This document shows positions 8,924 to 17,620 of a DNA stretch of 64,000 nucleotides, one piece after another. Source of the stretch: Enterococcus durans NBRC 100479 = LMG 10746 (lineage in GTDB: Bacteria; Bacillota; Bacilli; Lactobacillales; Enterococcaceae). Below the pieces are notes generated by a model, which made no database searches, was not told where the DNA came from, and was given only the letters and a program-made list of their open reading frames with translations. Within the stretch, counting starts at the first letter, position 1; each line of letters begins with the position of its first letter. Location: assembly GCF_001544215.1 (NCBI RefSeq), contig NZ_BCQB01000011.1, positions 1-64,000 on the forward strand. The letters run 5' to 3'. A program made the translations under genes and the position numbers.

Positions 8924-10388
8924 AAAGATTCATTATCACCCGTTGACCATTCTTCTCCATATTTTATCTGCATTAAAAGCGTGGGTACCATTTATAGTCA
9001 TCGGAATTTTCAGGAATGGGCTCAAAGATGGTTGGGAGATGCTTTTGATTTTTGGAGGAGCCGCCATGTTGCTTAGTATGTGGGCCTGCGTAAAATACTT
9101 CTTTGAGTCTTATACGATCGATGCAGATAAACTGGTGATCTATGAAGGAATCATCCGAAAAAAGGAAATCGAGGTAACGTATGAACGAATGCAGGCAATC
9201 AAGCAACGCCAATGGTTCTTTTTGGTTCCCTTTCATGTCGTAAGTCTACAGATCGAGACTGCTGGAGGAGAGAGCAAACCAGAAGTCAATATTCCAGCCA
9301 TACCGATCCGGGTGTTCAATGAAATCGAACATTACCGGCAGCATGCAAACGACAAACAAGAAAAAAACTTTCCTGAACAGCAAGCAGAGGAAGCGGTTAT
9401 TGAGAAGAGTCCGCTTTACGAAGAACAAGCTGTTAAATATCAATTAACGAATCGTCAGATCTTTCTGTTTGGCATCACGGATCTAAGTGTGTTTATGGGG
9501 ATTTTCGTTGTGTTATTGACAATCGAACGGTTTATGTCAAAAGAGTGGGTCGATGAGGTTGCAGATGTGACGATCTCGGCTGTCCAAACTGGTGGACTGT
9601 TCGTTGTGGCATTCGGAATTTTATTTATGGTCGTTGCGATGCTTTTTGCAATGATCAAAAGCATGATTACGTACTATCATTTCAAAGTGAGCTATTTCGA
9701 GAAAATATTGACGATCGAACGAGGATTACTTGAAAAGCATGTTCAAAAGATTCCACTCAACAAAGTGCAAGGGATTCGAATCAAGCAAAATATATTGAGA
9801 AGATTACTTGGAATCTCATCAGTGGAATTGATTTTAGCAGGTGGACAAGAACAAAAAGAAAATGCAGATAACACAGCTAAAGTCCTGCTCCTACCAATAA
9901 TCAGTGAAAGCGAATTGTATCCGGTGTTACAAATGATCTATGCTGATTGGCAAATGGCAAAACCAACCATACAAGCTGTTTCACGAGGACGCTGGCTTTA
10001 TTTTTCCCGCTGGTCCATCGCTGTGCTATTGCCACTAGCAATCATTTCTTTTTTCTTTTACTGGTGGTTGGGAACGATCCTATTGTTGGGGCTATTCTTT
10101 GGCACAGCAGCGGACTTACTGAATAGCCATAATCAAGGATTGGCTTTTCTTTCAGAGTCGCGACTTTGTATCCAAAATTACCAATATTTTACAAAAGTCC
10201 AAACATTTATTGACCGAGCAAAAGTCCAATCGATCGAAGAAACCAGTACGCCTTTTCTTTACCGTAAAGATTTAGCCCATCTTAGTTTGCAGTTGAGAGA
10301 AGGAAATGGGCGTCTAAATGTCAAATTACGCTATATGAAGGGGAAAGATATCCACCGAGTCACTCGTTTTTTTAGAACTGCAGTCTAA
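8916..10388 (+). CDS. YdbT-like membrane protein with repeated PH-like domains
   Basis: A 490-residue partner of the preceding gene, with several transmembrane helices in pairs (about 15-60, 185-260, 365-405) alternating with bPH2 domains. Their signature stretches are EVTYERMQAIKQRQWFF, IPLNKVQGIRIKQN and TFIDRAKVQSIEE, giving three PH-like units. The ATG overlaps the YdbS-like gene, so the two are translationally coupled and likely form a membrane complex. No enzymatic motif is visible. Confidence 0.82.
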   Translation: MSKKIHYHPLTILLHILSALKAWVPFIVIGIFRNGLKDGWEMLLIFGGAAMLLSMWACVKYFFESYTIDADKLVIYEGIIRKKEIEVTYERMQAIKQRQWFFLVPFHVVSLQIETAGGESKPEVNIPAIPIRVFNEIEHYRQHANDKQEKNFPEQQAEEAVIEKSPLYEEQAVKYQLTNRQIFLFGITDLSVFMGIFVVLLTIERFMSKEWVDEVADVTISAVQTGGLFVVAFGILFMVVAMLFAMIKSMITYYHFKVSYFEKILTIERGLLEKHVQKIPLNKVQGIRIKQNILRRLLGISSVELILAGGQEQKENADNTAKVLLLPIISESELYPVLQMIYADWQMAKPTIQAVSRGRWLYFSRWSIAVLLPLAIISFFFYWWLGTILLLGLFFGTAADLLNSHNQGLAFLSESRLCIQNYQYFTKVQTFIDRAKVQSIEETSTPFLYRKDLAHLSLQLREGNGRLNVKLRYMKGKDIHRVTRFFRTAV

Positions 10389-10518
10389 GAAAAAGCGAAT
10401 CATTTTCGGACCAGCAGGATTCTTAAGTATATCTAGTGTTTAGTTAGTGGAACTTGCCTTTTCTGTTTGTTTTGGTACAATGAGTAATGATTAATATATA
10501 AACTGGAGGGTTTTTATC

Positions 10519-10995
10519 TTGAACATAGGTAAACCGCGTAAATTAGGAAAAACAATCAATGAAATCGAGGAAGGAGACTCGTTATCTTTAACAGAATCGA
10601 TCGAAGATAACCAGTTATTGTTATATCTAGGTTTGACAAATGATGCCAATCCTTTGTATATCCAACATGATTTTGCTCAAAAAACAGAATACCACCAACC
10701 AATCGTTCCATCGGTGATGTTGATGGGGATCATTACCAGTGCAATCTCGAAACATCTGCCTGGGCCAGGTTCACATGTCGTCAATTTTTCTGTGAATTTT
10801 ATTGAACCAGTTTTCCATTACGAAACATTGACTTTTCAGTTTGAGGTCATCAAAGTAGACAAAATGAAAAATGTAGTAACAATTTCTGTGGAAGCAACCA
10901 ACAGTGTCGAAAATCGAGTATTAGATGCTGTAGTAATGGTTCAACCAGCAGAAGAACCAGAATTAGAAATTACACTTGAAAGTGAAGGTGAATAA
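10519..10995 (+). CDS. MaoC-like hot-dog domain protein
   Basis: A 158-residue protein whose core (about 12-140) matches the MaoC/FabZ-type hot-dog fold: FTxxDNxxL-type opening, NDANPLYIQHDFAQ and a hydrophobic helix with PSVMLMGI. Family members are (R)-specific enoyl-CoA hydratases or non-catalytic thioester-binding proteins. The D-x-N-P-L-Y motif is present, but I cannot assign catalysis. The TTG start follows GGAGGG by eight bases. The C-terminus is acidic. The BI-1 gene begins 1 base after its stop. Confidence 0.72.
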   Translation: MNIGKPRKLGKTINEIEEGDSLSLTESIEDNQLLLYLGLTNDANPLYIQHDFAQKTEYHQPIVPSVMLMGIITSAISKHLPGPGSHVVNFSVNFIEPVFHYETLTFQFEVIKVDKMKNVVTISVEATNSVENRVLDAVVMVQPAEEPELEITLESEGE

Positions 10996-10996
10996 T

Positions 10997-11680
10997 ATGA
11001 ACAATCAAAATACTATGGCAGCAGGAATCAATCGATTTTATGCCAAGGTTTATGCTTTTCTAGGTGGAGGGCTTGCATTGAGTGCTATCGTGTCTTATTT
11101 GACACTTCAAGTTTTCCCTTACCAAATCGCTTCATTCATCAACAACTTCCCGTTAGGATTTATGGGGCTGTGGATCGTAGAGTTGATTTTAGTCATGGTT
11201 CTCGGAGTGAAAGCACAAAAGAATCCTAGCTTAGCTATTGGTGGCTTTGTCGCTTACTCATTGCTAAATGGGCTGACATTGGCTGTTACATTATCCTATT
11301 ATGATATCGGCAGCATTACCAAAGCATTCATCACTGCTACAGGTATGTTTTTAGGGATGTCAGTTGTCGGGATGGTCACGAAGAAAGACCTAAGCGGCGT
11401 TGGTCGTGCGGGAATGGCTGTATTGATCGGCGTGATCATCGCAATGGTATTGAACATCTTCATTTTGCGAAGCAGTGCAGTTGAATTATTCATCTCGCTT
11501 CTGCTTGTGTTGATTTTTGCAGGGATCACGGCTTATGACAATCAAAAAATCCGTAGTATCTATGTGCAAAGCAATGGAACAGCCCACAGTGGGATCGCCG
11601 TCTTCTTGGCACTACAATTGTATCTCGATTTTATCAACTTGTTCTTAGCCTTTTTAAGAATTTTTGGTAAAAACAATTAA
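10997..11680 (+). CDS. Bax inhibitor-1/YccA family membrane protein
   Basis: A 227-residue integral membrane protein with seven hydrophobic helices and the BI-1 family C-terminal AGITAYDNQKIRSIY motif, whose aspartate forms the proposed pH-sensing site in the YetJ calcium-leak channel. Length and topology fit the family. Start 10997 is chosen over an in-frame 10976 start because GAAGGTGA precedes it; the preceding gene stops at 10995. Tandem terminators follow. Confidence 0.9.
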   Translation: MNNQNTMAAGINRFYAKVYAFLGGGLALSAIVSYLTLQVFPYQIASFINNFPLGFMGLWIVELILVMVLGVKAQKNPSLAIGGFVAYSLLNGLTLAVTLSYYDIGSITKAFITATGMFLGMSVVGMVTKKDLSGVGRAGMAVLIGVIIAMVLNIFILRSSAVELFISLLLVLIFAGITAYDNQKIRSIYVQSNGTAHSGIAVFLALQLYLDFINLFLAFLRIFGKNN

Positions 11681-11706
11681 CAATAGAAAAAACGTATTTA
11701 ACAGGG

Positions 11707-11738
11707 GTGTGACAAAAATCTTGTCACACTCTTTTTTT
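11707..11738 (+). terminator. Terminator after the BI-1 gene
   Basis: GTGTGACAA (11707-11715) pairs perfectly with TTGTCACAC (11721-11729), followed by CTTTTTTT. Confidence 0.88.
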
Positions 11739-11744
11739 GAATAA

Positions 11745-11782
11745 ACGGTGCAGAAGTACTTCTGCAATAACCGTATTTTTTA
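11745..11782 (+). terminator. Second hairpin with 18-bp perfect palindrome
   Basis: TGCAGAAGTACTTCTGCA (11749-11766) is a perfect palindrome, bracketed by ACGG and CCGT and followed by ATTTTTTATTT. It probably serves as a back-up terminator before polA; a regulator-binding site is an alternative. Confidence 0.6.
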
Positions 11783-11875
11783 TTTATAGAAGAAAATTTC
11801 TCACGTTTTTCTTTTCGCTTTCCTACGTATTCTTTGTTAGAATGAAGAAGAACTTTACAGTAAGGAGTTAAACAA

Positions 11876-14521
11876 ATGACAAAACATAAATTATTACTCG
11901 TTGATGGGAATAGTGTAGCCTTTCGGGCATTTTTTGCGCTCCACAATTCATTAGAACGCTTCAAAAATAGAAACGGTCTCCATACAAATGCTATTTATGC
12001 GTTCCATAACATGTTTGAGAACGTGATGCAAAAAGAACAACCTACCCATGTTTTAGTCGCCTTTGATGCGGGAAAAACAACTTTTAGAACAGAGATGTAC
12101 GCAGAATATAAGGGTGGCCGTTCCAAAACTCCTGGAGAATTCAAAGAACAGATGCCTTATATCCGTGAATTACTAACTGGTCTAGGTGTGAAATATTATG
12201 AACTGCCGAATTATGAAGCAGATGATATCATCGGTACACTGGCAGAAAAAGCCAATAAAGATGAATTTGATGTGGTCGTTTTATCTGGTGACCGTGACTT
12301 GACGCAGCTAGCTAGTAAAGAAATCAAAGTGGATATCACTGTCAAAGGTGTGAGTGATATTGAAAGTTATACACCTGAACATGTGGCTGAAAAATATGAT
12401 GGATTGACCCCAAAACAGATCATCGATATGAAAGGACTCGCTGGCGATGCCTCAGACAATATACCAGGAGTAACGAAGATCGGTGAAAAAACAGCAATCA
12501 AATTATTGAAACAATATGGTTCAGTCGAAGGAATCTATGAACATATCGATGAAATGAAACAAAGCAAGATGAAAGAGAATCTTATAAATGACAAAGATCA
12601 AGCCTTCTTATCCAAAGAACTAGCGACGATCAATACGCAAGCGCCTGTCGAAATCTCTATCGATTCCTTGAAATATGAAGGAAAAGACTTGGATAAATTG
12701 GTACCATTCTACAAGGAAATGGAATTCAAACAGTTTCTTTCTAAACTGGCTATCGTAGAAGAAGAAACGCCAATGACCGATATCTTATTTGAAGTCGTTC
12801 ATGAGTTCCATGAAGACATGTTCACTACAGATATGGCGCTGTATGTCGAAATGATGGGAGACAACTATCATACTGAGGATATCGTTGGTGTTGCTTGGGG
12901 AACGAAGAAAAAAATCTATGTGACGAATGATCTGGCTATCTTTGAAAACGAATCTTTCCATTCTTGGTTAGCTGATCCTACTCGGTTGAAGAAAGTGTAT
13001 GATGCAAAACGCACGTATGTTGCCTTGAATCGTTACACAACGAAAACAAAGGGCATTGATTTTGATGTGTTATTGGGAGCCTATTTACTGGATACCAACG
13101 AAAAAAGTACAGATATCGAAGGAATCGCCGCTCATTACGGCTATCATGAAGTCCAATCGGATGAAGCTGTCTATGGCAAGGGAGCAAAAAAAGGATTACC
13201 TGAAGATGAAGAAGTCTTTTTTGCACATTTAGCTCGAAAAGTCTCTGCTATCAATGTGCTAACGCCTCAATTAACCAAAGAATTAGCAGAAAAGAATCAA
13301 GAAGATCTTTTCAGAAAAATGGAATTGCCGTTATCGATCATCTTGGCTGAAATGGAAATCAGTGGGATCAAAGTCGATGCGACTCGTTTACAAGAAATGA
13401 AAGTTGAGTTTTCTGATCGTTTGAGAGAAATCGAACAAAAAATCTACCAAGAAGCAGGTGAAGAATTCAATTTGAATTCACCTAAACAACTTGGAGTCAT
13501 CTTATTTGAGAAAATGGGACTGCCAGTTATCAAAAAAACGAAAACAGGTTATTCCACAGCCGTCGATGTATTGGAACAACTAAGAGAACAAGCGCCAATC
13601 GTTGATGATATCCTAACCTATCGCCAAATCGCCAAAATCCAGTCTACTTATGTTGAAGGGTTACTTAAAGTGATCCAATCAGACGGAAAGGTCCATACTA
13701 GATATGTCCAAACCTTGACACAGACAGGACGTCTAAGTTCAGTCGATCCGAATCTGCAAAATATTCCGATTCGCTTAGACGAAGGACGGAAAATCCGTCA
13801 GGCGTTTGTACCAAGAAAGAAAGATTGGTTGATTTATTCATCTGATTACTCTCAAATCGAATTGCGTGTCCTTGCTCATATCTCAAATGATGAACATTTA
13901 AAAGCTGCCTTTCTTGAAGGGCAAGATATCCACGCAAGTACAGCAATGCGGGTATTTGGAATCGAAAAAGCAGAAGATGTGACACCAAACATGCGCCGTC
14001 AGGCAAAAGCAGTCAATTTTGGGATCGTGTATGGTATCTCCGATTATGGATTATCGCAAAATTTGGGGATCACTAGGAAAGCGGCACAACAGTACATTGA
14101 TACGTATTTCGAAAAATATCCTGGGGTCAAAGAGTATATGGAACGAATCGTTCGAGAAGCAAAAGATCAAGGATTTGTCGAAACATTGTACCATCGCCGT
14201 CGCTATTTACCAGACATCAACTCACGAAATTACAATATTCGTTCATTTGCAGAAAGAACGGCGATCAACACACCAATACAAGGAAGCGCCGCTGACATTC
14301 TAAAAATCGCAATGATCGAACTAGACAAGCGTTTGAAGGAAGAGAAATTGGAAGCAACGCTGTTGTTACAAGTGCACGATGAACTTGTATTTGAAGTACC
14401 TGAAAAAGAATTAGAAACACTTGATCACCTAGTCAGTGAAGTAATGGAACACGCTGTTTCCCTCCATGTACCGTTGATTACAGATAGTAGTTGGGGAAAA
14501 ACATGGTATGAAGCAAAATAA
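11876..14521 (+). CDS. polA: DNA polymerase I
   Basis: An 881-residue repair and Okazaki-fragment polymerase. The N-terminal 5' nuclease domain (about 1-290) has LLVDGNSVAFRAFFA, YEADDIIGTLA and GLAGDASDNIPGV. The middle 3'-5' exonuclease-like domain (about 310-470) lacks the usual acidic exonuclease motifs, as in other Gram-positive Pol I. The polymerase domain carries DYSQIELR (about 655), the O-helix RRQAKAVNFGIVYG and QVHDELVFEV. It starts the run polA-mutM-coaE, with mutM 34 bases downstream. Confidence 0.97.
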   Translation: MTKHKLLLVDGNSVAFRAFFALHNSLERFKNRNGLHTNAIYAFHNMFENVMQKEQPTHVLVAFDAGKTTFRTEMYAEYKGGRSKTPGEFKEQMPYIRELLTGLGVKYYELPNYEADDIIGTLAEKANKDEFDVVVLSGDRDLTQLASKEIKVDITVKGVSDIESYTPEHVAEKYDGLTPKQIIDMKGLAGDASDNIPGVTKIGEKTAIKLLKQYGSVEGIYEHIDEMKQSKMKENLINDKDQAFLSKELATINTQAPVEISIDSLKYEGKDLDKLVPFYKEMEFKQFLSKLAIVEEETPMTDILFEVVHEFHEDMFTTDMALYVEMMGDNYHTEDIVGVAWGTKKKIYVTNDLAIFENESFHSWLADPTRLKKVYDAKRTYVALNRYTTKTKGIDFDVLLGAYLLDTNEKSTDIEGIAAHYGYHEVQSDEAVYGKGAKKGLPEDEEVFFAHLARKVSAINVLTPQLTKELAEKNQEDLFRKMELPLSIILAEMEISGIKVDATRLQEMKVEFSDRLREIEQKIYQEAGEEFNLNSPKQLGVILFEKMGLPVIKKTKTGYSTAVDVLEQLREQAPIVDDILTYRQIAKIQSTYVEGLLKVIQSDGKVHTRYVQTLTQTGRLSSVDPNLQNIPIRLDEGRKIRQAFVPRKKDWLIYSSDYSQIELRVLAHISNDEHLKAAFLEGQDIHASTAMRVFGIEKAEDVTPNMRRQAKAVNFGIVYGISDYGLSQNLGITRKAAQQYIDTYFEKYPGVKEYMERIVREAKDQGFVETLYHRRRYLPDINSRNYNIRSFAERTAINTPIQGSAADILKIAMIELDKRLKEEKLEATLLLQVHDELVFEVPEKELETLDHLVSEVMEHAVSLHVPLITDSSWGKTWYEAK

Positions 14522-14555
14522 GTGAAGAAAGAGCGAAAGAATCGAAGGTGAAATA

Positions 14556-15389
14556 ATGCCAGAGTTACCAGAAGTTGAAACTGTTCGAAAAGGCTTGGAG
14601 CGGTTAGTCGCTGGAAAAACAATCAAAAAAGTACAAGTATTGTGGCCTAAAATCATTGAACAGCCAGAAACACCGATTTTTGAAGCGACATTGATTGGTG
14701 AACGAATCGAGTCAATAGGACGAAGAGGAAAATTTTTGATTTTCCATTTAAGCCATTATGAGTTGATCTCCCATTTGCGAATGGAAGGGAAGTATCAATT
14801 TGTTGAAACAAATCAGCCTATTGATAAGCATACCCACGTCCTATTCTTCTTTGAAGATGGAAGTCAGCTGAGATACAATGACGTACGTAAGTTTGGACGT
14901 ATGACACTCGTTGATAAGGGAGCGAGTGACACGTATAAAGGTATTTTGAAATTAGGGCCGGAACCTTTACCAGATCAATTTTTGCTTGATCAGTTTATTC
15001 TGGGCCTGGGTAAGTCCCATAAGGCAATCAAGCCTTTATTACTTGATCAAAAATTAGTTACAGGATTAGGAAATATCTACGTGGATGAAGCACTCTGGGA
15101 AGCGAAAATACACCCAGAGCAACCAGCCAACACATTGAAGCCAAAAGAAATCGAATTATTAAGAAAAGCAATCATTGATGTATTGTCACGTGCAATAGAA
15201 GCAGGCGGAACTACGATCAGAAGTTACCTCAATGCATTAGGTGAAGCAGGTAGTTTTCAAGTAGCACTCCATGTCTATGGACAAACTGGCCACCCTTGCG
15301 TTCGCTGTCATACACCAATTGTTAAGACTAAAGTAGCGCAAAGGGGGACGCACTATTGTCCAAATTGCCAAAGACTGAAAATAAAATAG
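14556..15389 (+). CDS. mutM: Formamidopyrimidine-DNA glycosylase
   Basis: A 277-residue base-excision-repair glycosylase/AP lyase that removes 8-oxoguanine. The catalytic N-terminal proline is in PELPEVETVR right after the initiator Met. The helix-two-turn-helix core has LLDQKLVTGLGNIYVDEAL, and the C-terminal zinc finger has CVRC and CPNC pairs with the lesion-side stretch between them. It lies between polA and coaE, a common Lactobacillales arrangement, and its last 34 bases overlap coaE. Confidence 0.96.
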   Translation: MPELPEVETVRKGLERLVAGKTIKKVQVLWPKIIEQPETPIFEATLIGERIESIGRRGKFLIFHLSHYELISHLRMEGKYQFVETNQPIDKHTHVLFFFEDGSQLRYNDVRKFGRMTLVDKGASDTYKGILKLGPEPLPDQFLLDQFILGLGKSHKAIKPLLLDQKLVTGLGNIYVDEALWEAKIHPEQPANTLKPKEIELLRKAIIDVLSRAIEAGGTTIRSYLNALGEAGSFQVALHVYGQTGHPCVRCHTPIVKTKVAQRGTHYCPNCQRLKIK

Positions 15390-15988
15390 GGTTCGTATTA
15401 GGGTTGACAGGTGGAATTGCTACAGGAAAAAGTACAGCAGCGGCTATTTTTAGCAATCATGGTATACCAATTGTTGACGGGGACATTATCGCTCGTGAGG
15501 TAGTCGCACCGAAAAGCGAAGGCTTATTGGCACTAGTCAGTGTATTTGGAGATGTGATCCTCCAAAAAAATGGCACCCTTGATCGGAAGGCATTGGGACA
15601 AATCGTTTTCAATTCTGCCGAGGAACGAAAAAAGATGAATCGGCTACTTGATCCGTTCATCCGTACAGCGATCACAGAACAAATCGAACAATTGAAAACT
15701 GAATACCCGTTAGTTGTGGCAGACATCCCGCTTCTTTATGAGGGGCATTATGAGCAACTCATGGATGCAGTGGCAGTGGTTTATCTGCCTGAAAGCATCC
15801 AAATACAGCGACTGATGAAAAGAAATCATCTAAGCCTTGAAGAAGCAAAACAGCGAGTCAGCAGCCAGCTGTCCATTGAAGAAAAAAAAGCACTCGCTGA
15901 TATCGTTTTTGATAATAGTGGGAGTAAAGAGATGCTCGAAGCACAGATCAAAAACTGGTTAGCGGAATCTCGCAATCGATTTCTTTGA
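15356..15988 (+). CDS. coaE: Dephospho-CoA kinase
   Basis: A 210-residue enzyme for the last step of coenzyme A synthesis (ATP-dependent phosphorylation of dephospho-CoA). The P-loop GLTGGIATGKST lies at about 15-26, followed by the DGDIIARE motif and the LID-type ADIPLLYE segment. The TTG start lies inside the mutM zinc-finger coding region, preceded by AAAGGGGG at about 15340; this supports translational coupling to mutM. No ATG start is available without losing the P-loop. Confidence 0.92.
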   Translation: MSKLPKTENKIGFVLGLTGGIATGKSTAAAIFSNHGIPIVDGDIIAREVVAPKSEGLLALVSVFGDVILQKNGTLDRKALGQIVFNSAEERKKMNRLLDPFIRTAITEQIEQLKTEYPLVVADIPLLYEGHYEQLMDAVAVVYLPESIQIQRLMKRNHLSLEEAKQRVSSQLSIEEKKALADIVFDNSGSKEMLEAQIKNWLAESRNRFL

Positions 15989-16040
15989 GTATATCCAGTA
16001 ATTTTGCTATGCTGAATATAAATCGAAGAGGAGGATTGCT

Positions 16041-16370
16041 ATGGGGACTTTTAAAAATCAAAAAGATAAAGTGGTTGGCTCAGCAAAAGAAAAAATCGGT
16101 GAACTCATCAATAAGGAAGAATTAAAAGATGAAGGCCGTACTCAAGCAGAAATTGCGAAAGAAAATGAAGAAAAGTATCAAGCCAGAATAAATGAAATTG
16201 AAGATGAGCAAGCAGAGGCAGAAGCGAAAAACCAAGATTTAACGAAAGAACGAACAGCAAAGAGTGAGCGCAAAAAAGCACCGCTTCCTGAAGCAGAACA
16301 TATCCCTAATCAGCAAAAAATCGACGAACAACGTATGAAACATTATACGGGCATCGAAGAAAAACTTTGA
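16041..16370 (+). CDS. CsbD-like small hydrophilic protein
   Basis: A 109-residue, highly charged protein. Its first 35 residues (FKNQKDKVVGSAKEKIGELI followed by a KDEGR segment) resemble the CsbD general-stress domain; the rest is a Lys/Glu-rich coiled-coil-like region. CsbD proteins are abundant stress-induced cytoplasmic proteins of unknown mechanism. The start follows GAGGAGG. It is monocistronic, with a terminator immediately after. Confidence 0.72.
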   Translation: MGTFKNQKDKVVGSAKEKIGELINKEELKDEGRTQAEIAKENEEKYQARINEIEDEQAEAEAKNQDLTKERTAKSERKKAPLPEAEHIPNQQKIDEQRMKHYTGIEEKL

Positions 16371-16410
16371 TCGATCTACATGCAAAAAATGAGTTGAATG
16401 AATACACGAA

Positions 16411-16456
16411 TAAACCAAATCCTTGGTAACACCCGAGGATCTTGGTTTATTTTTTA
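16411..16456 (+). terminator. Terminator after the CsbD-like gene
   Basis: AAACCAAATCCTTGG pairs with a GAGGATCTTGGTTT arm and runs into ATTTTTTATTTT. Confidence 0.85.
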
Positions 16457-16581
16457 TTTTCTAAAGATAGCCCAGAAGTTCAGTCAATCTCAAAAATGTT
16501 CTGATCGGTGTTTATCTGTTTGATGAACGTTTGAAGTAATTGTGCTAATAAAATCAAACTAAGCTAGACTTACTGATGGAT

Positions 16582-16808
16582 CAACTAGCCAAGAATAGCG
16601 ATACAATTTTTAGAAATATCGCCCCAGTTGAATGAGAGCGGGAAAATAATCATCTTAGTCGTACATGATAAAATAGTACAGTTGGGCTGATACGATTGCT
16701 CTCGGTGGACAAAGAGAAATAAGACAATATACCTGTCGATCTTACACCGAGTGTGCTCGATGCAAAATAAGCAGCCTTAATGTTCGATAGTGGGGGCAAG
16801 GCTAGTTG
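16582..16808 (+). ncRNA. Candidate structured RNA between the csbD-like gene and nrdR
   Basis: CAACTAGCC (16582-16590) is perfectly complementary to GGCTAGTTG (16800-16808), closing a 227-base segment with several internal helices: GCGATA/TATCGC (16598-16603 with 16617-16622), GAGAGC/GCTCTC (16634-16639 with 16698-16703) and CTCGGTG/CACCGAG (16701-16707 with 16745-16751). AGCCTT (16773-16778) can compete for the closing arm. No reading frame of note covers it. I could not match it to RNase P, tmRNA, SRP or 6S RNA. Strand is assumed from its neighbours. The rest of 16457-17122 is AT-rich without clear features. Confidence 0.45.
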
Positions 16809-17122
16809 TTTAGGACTCTATTTCACACGTCCAATGTGAATATAGAAATCGAACAAATTACGTACAAAATTGGAAAAAAATGTTCTTGTATTCGCGTTTT
16901 TTTGTACAGGAAAGTCGCGTTGAACACACGTTTCGTGTTATAATACAACTAGTTGCAATTTGTAAAAAATGTAAATATTTATAAGAAAAAACGTATTTAC
17001 TATTGTAAGCAACGATCATTTAATCGAAGTCCATCAAATCAGCCATTTCTACTTTCAAGATTTGGGTATTTGATATGAAAATAGTAGTTTGATAGAAACA
17101 CTCACAAGAAGAGGTGAAGAAA

Positions 17123-17599
17123 ATGAGATGTCCTAGATGCCAACATAATAATTCTCGCGTCATTGACAGCCGACAGGCAGATGATGGACGAGCAATCCGA
17201 AGAAGAAGAGAGTGCGAAAGTTGTTCTTTTCGTTTTACTACATTTGAAAGAATCGAAGCGGCACCATTATTAGTCATCAAAAAGAATGGTGAACGTGAGG
17301 AATTCAATCGCGACAAAATCTTGCGTGGGTTGATCCGCTCAGCAGAAAAACGACCAGTTGCGATGGAGCAGATGGAACAAATCGTAAACCACGTAGAAAA
17401 CCGGGTCAGAAGCCTTGGTGAAAACGAAGTATCGACCACATTGATCGGGGAATATGTCATGGAAGATTTAGTCAATCTTGATGAAATAGCCTATATTCGT
17501 TTTGCAAGCGTCTACCGCCAGTTTAAAGATATGTCTGTTTTCTTAAAGGAATTGCAAGATATCGTTGATAAAGCAAAAGAAAACAATAAAGAAAAATAA
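17123..17599 (+). CDS. nrdR: Transcriptional repressor NrdR
   Basis: A 158-residue ATP/dATP-sensing repressor of ribonucleotide reductase genes. The N-terminal zinc ribbon starts MRCPRCQ and closes with CESC (about 31-34). The ATP-cone domain (about 49-140) begins [13 protein letters not shown]. Start 17123 gives the family-standard MRCP N-terminus and is preceded by GAGGTGA; an in-frame GTG at 17114 overlaps that site. It heads nrdR-dnaB-dnaI. An inverted repeat ACACG-TTT-CGTGT at about 16926-16938 touches a TATAAT-like box (16939-16944) far upstream. Confidence 0.95.
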   Translation: MRCPRCQHNNSRVIDSRQADDGRAIRRRRECESCSFRFTTFERIEAAPLLVIKKNGEREEFNRDKILRGLIRSAEKRPVAMEQMEQIVNHVENRVRSLGENEVSTTLIGEYVMEDLVNLDEIAYIRFASVYRQFKDMSVFLKELQDIVDKAKENNKEK

Positions 17600-17620
17600 G
17601 AAGTAAGGAGGCCTATTTCC

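Noticed and set aside
13698-14303. Frames opposite or out of phase within polA
   Set aside because: They overlap the highly conserved polymerase motifs and have no translation signals.
16582-16808. RNase P RNA, tmRNA, SRP RNA or 6S RNA as identity of the candidate RNA
   Set aside because: None of the hallmark sequences I know for these RNAs is visible, so it is left unnamed.
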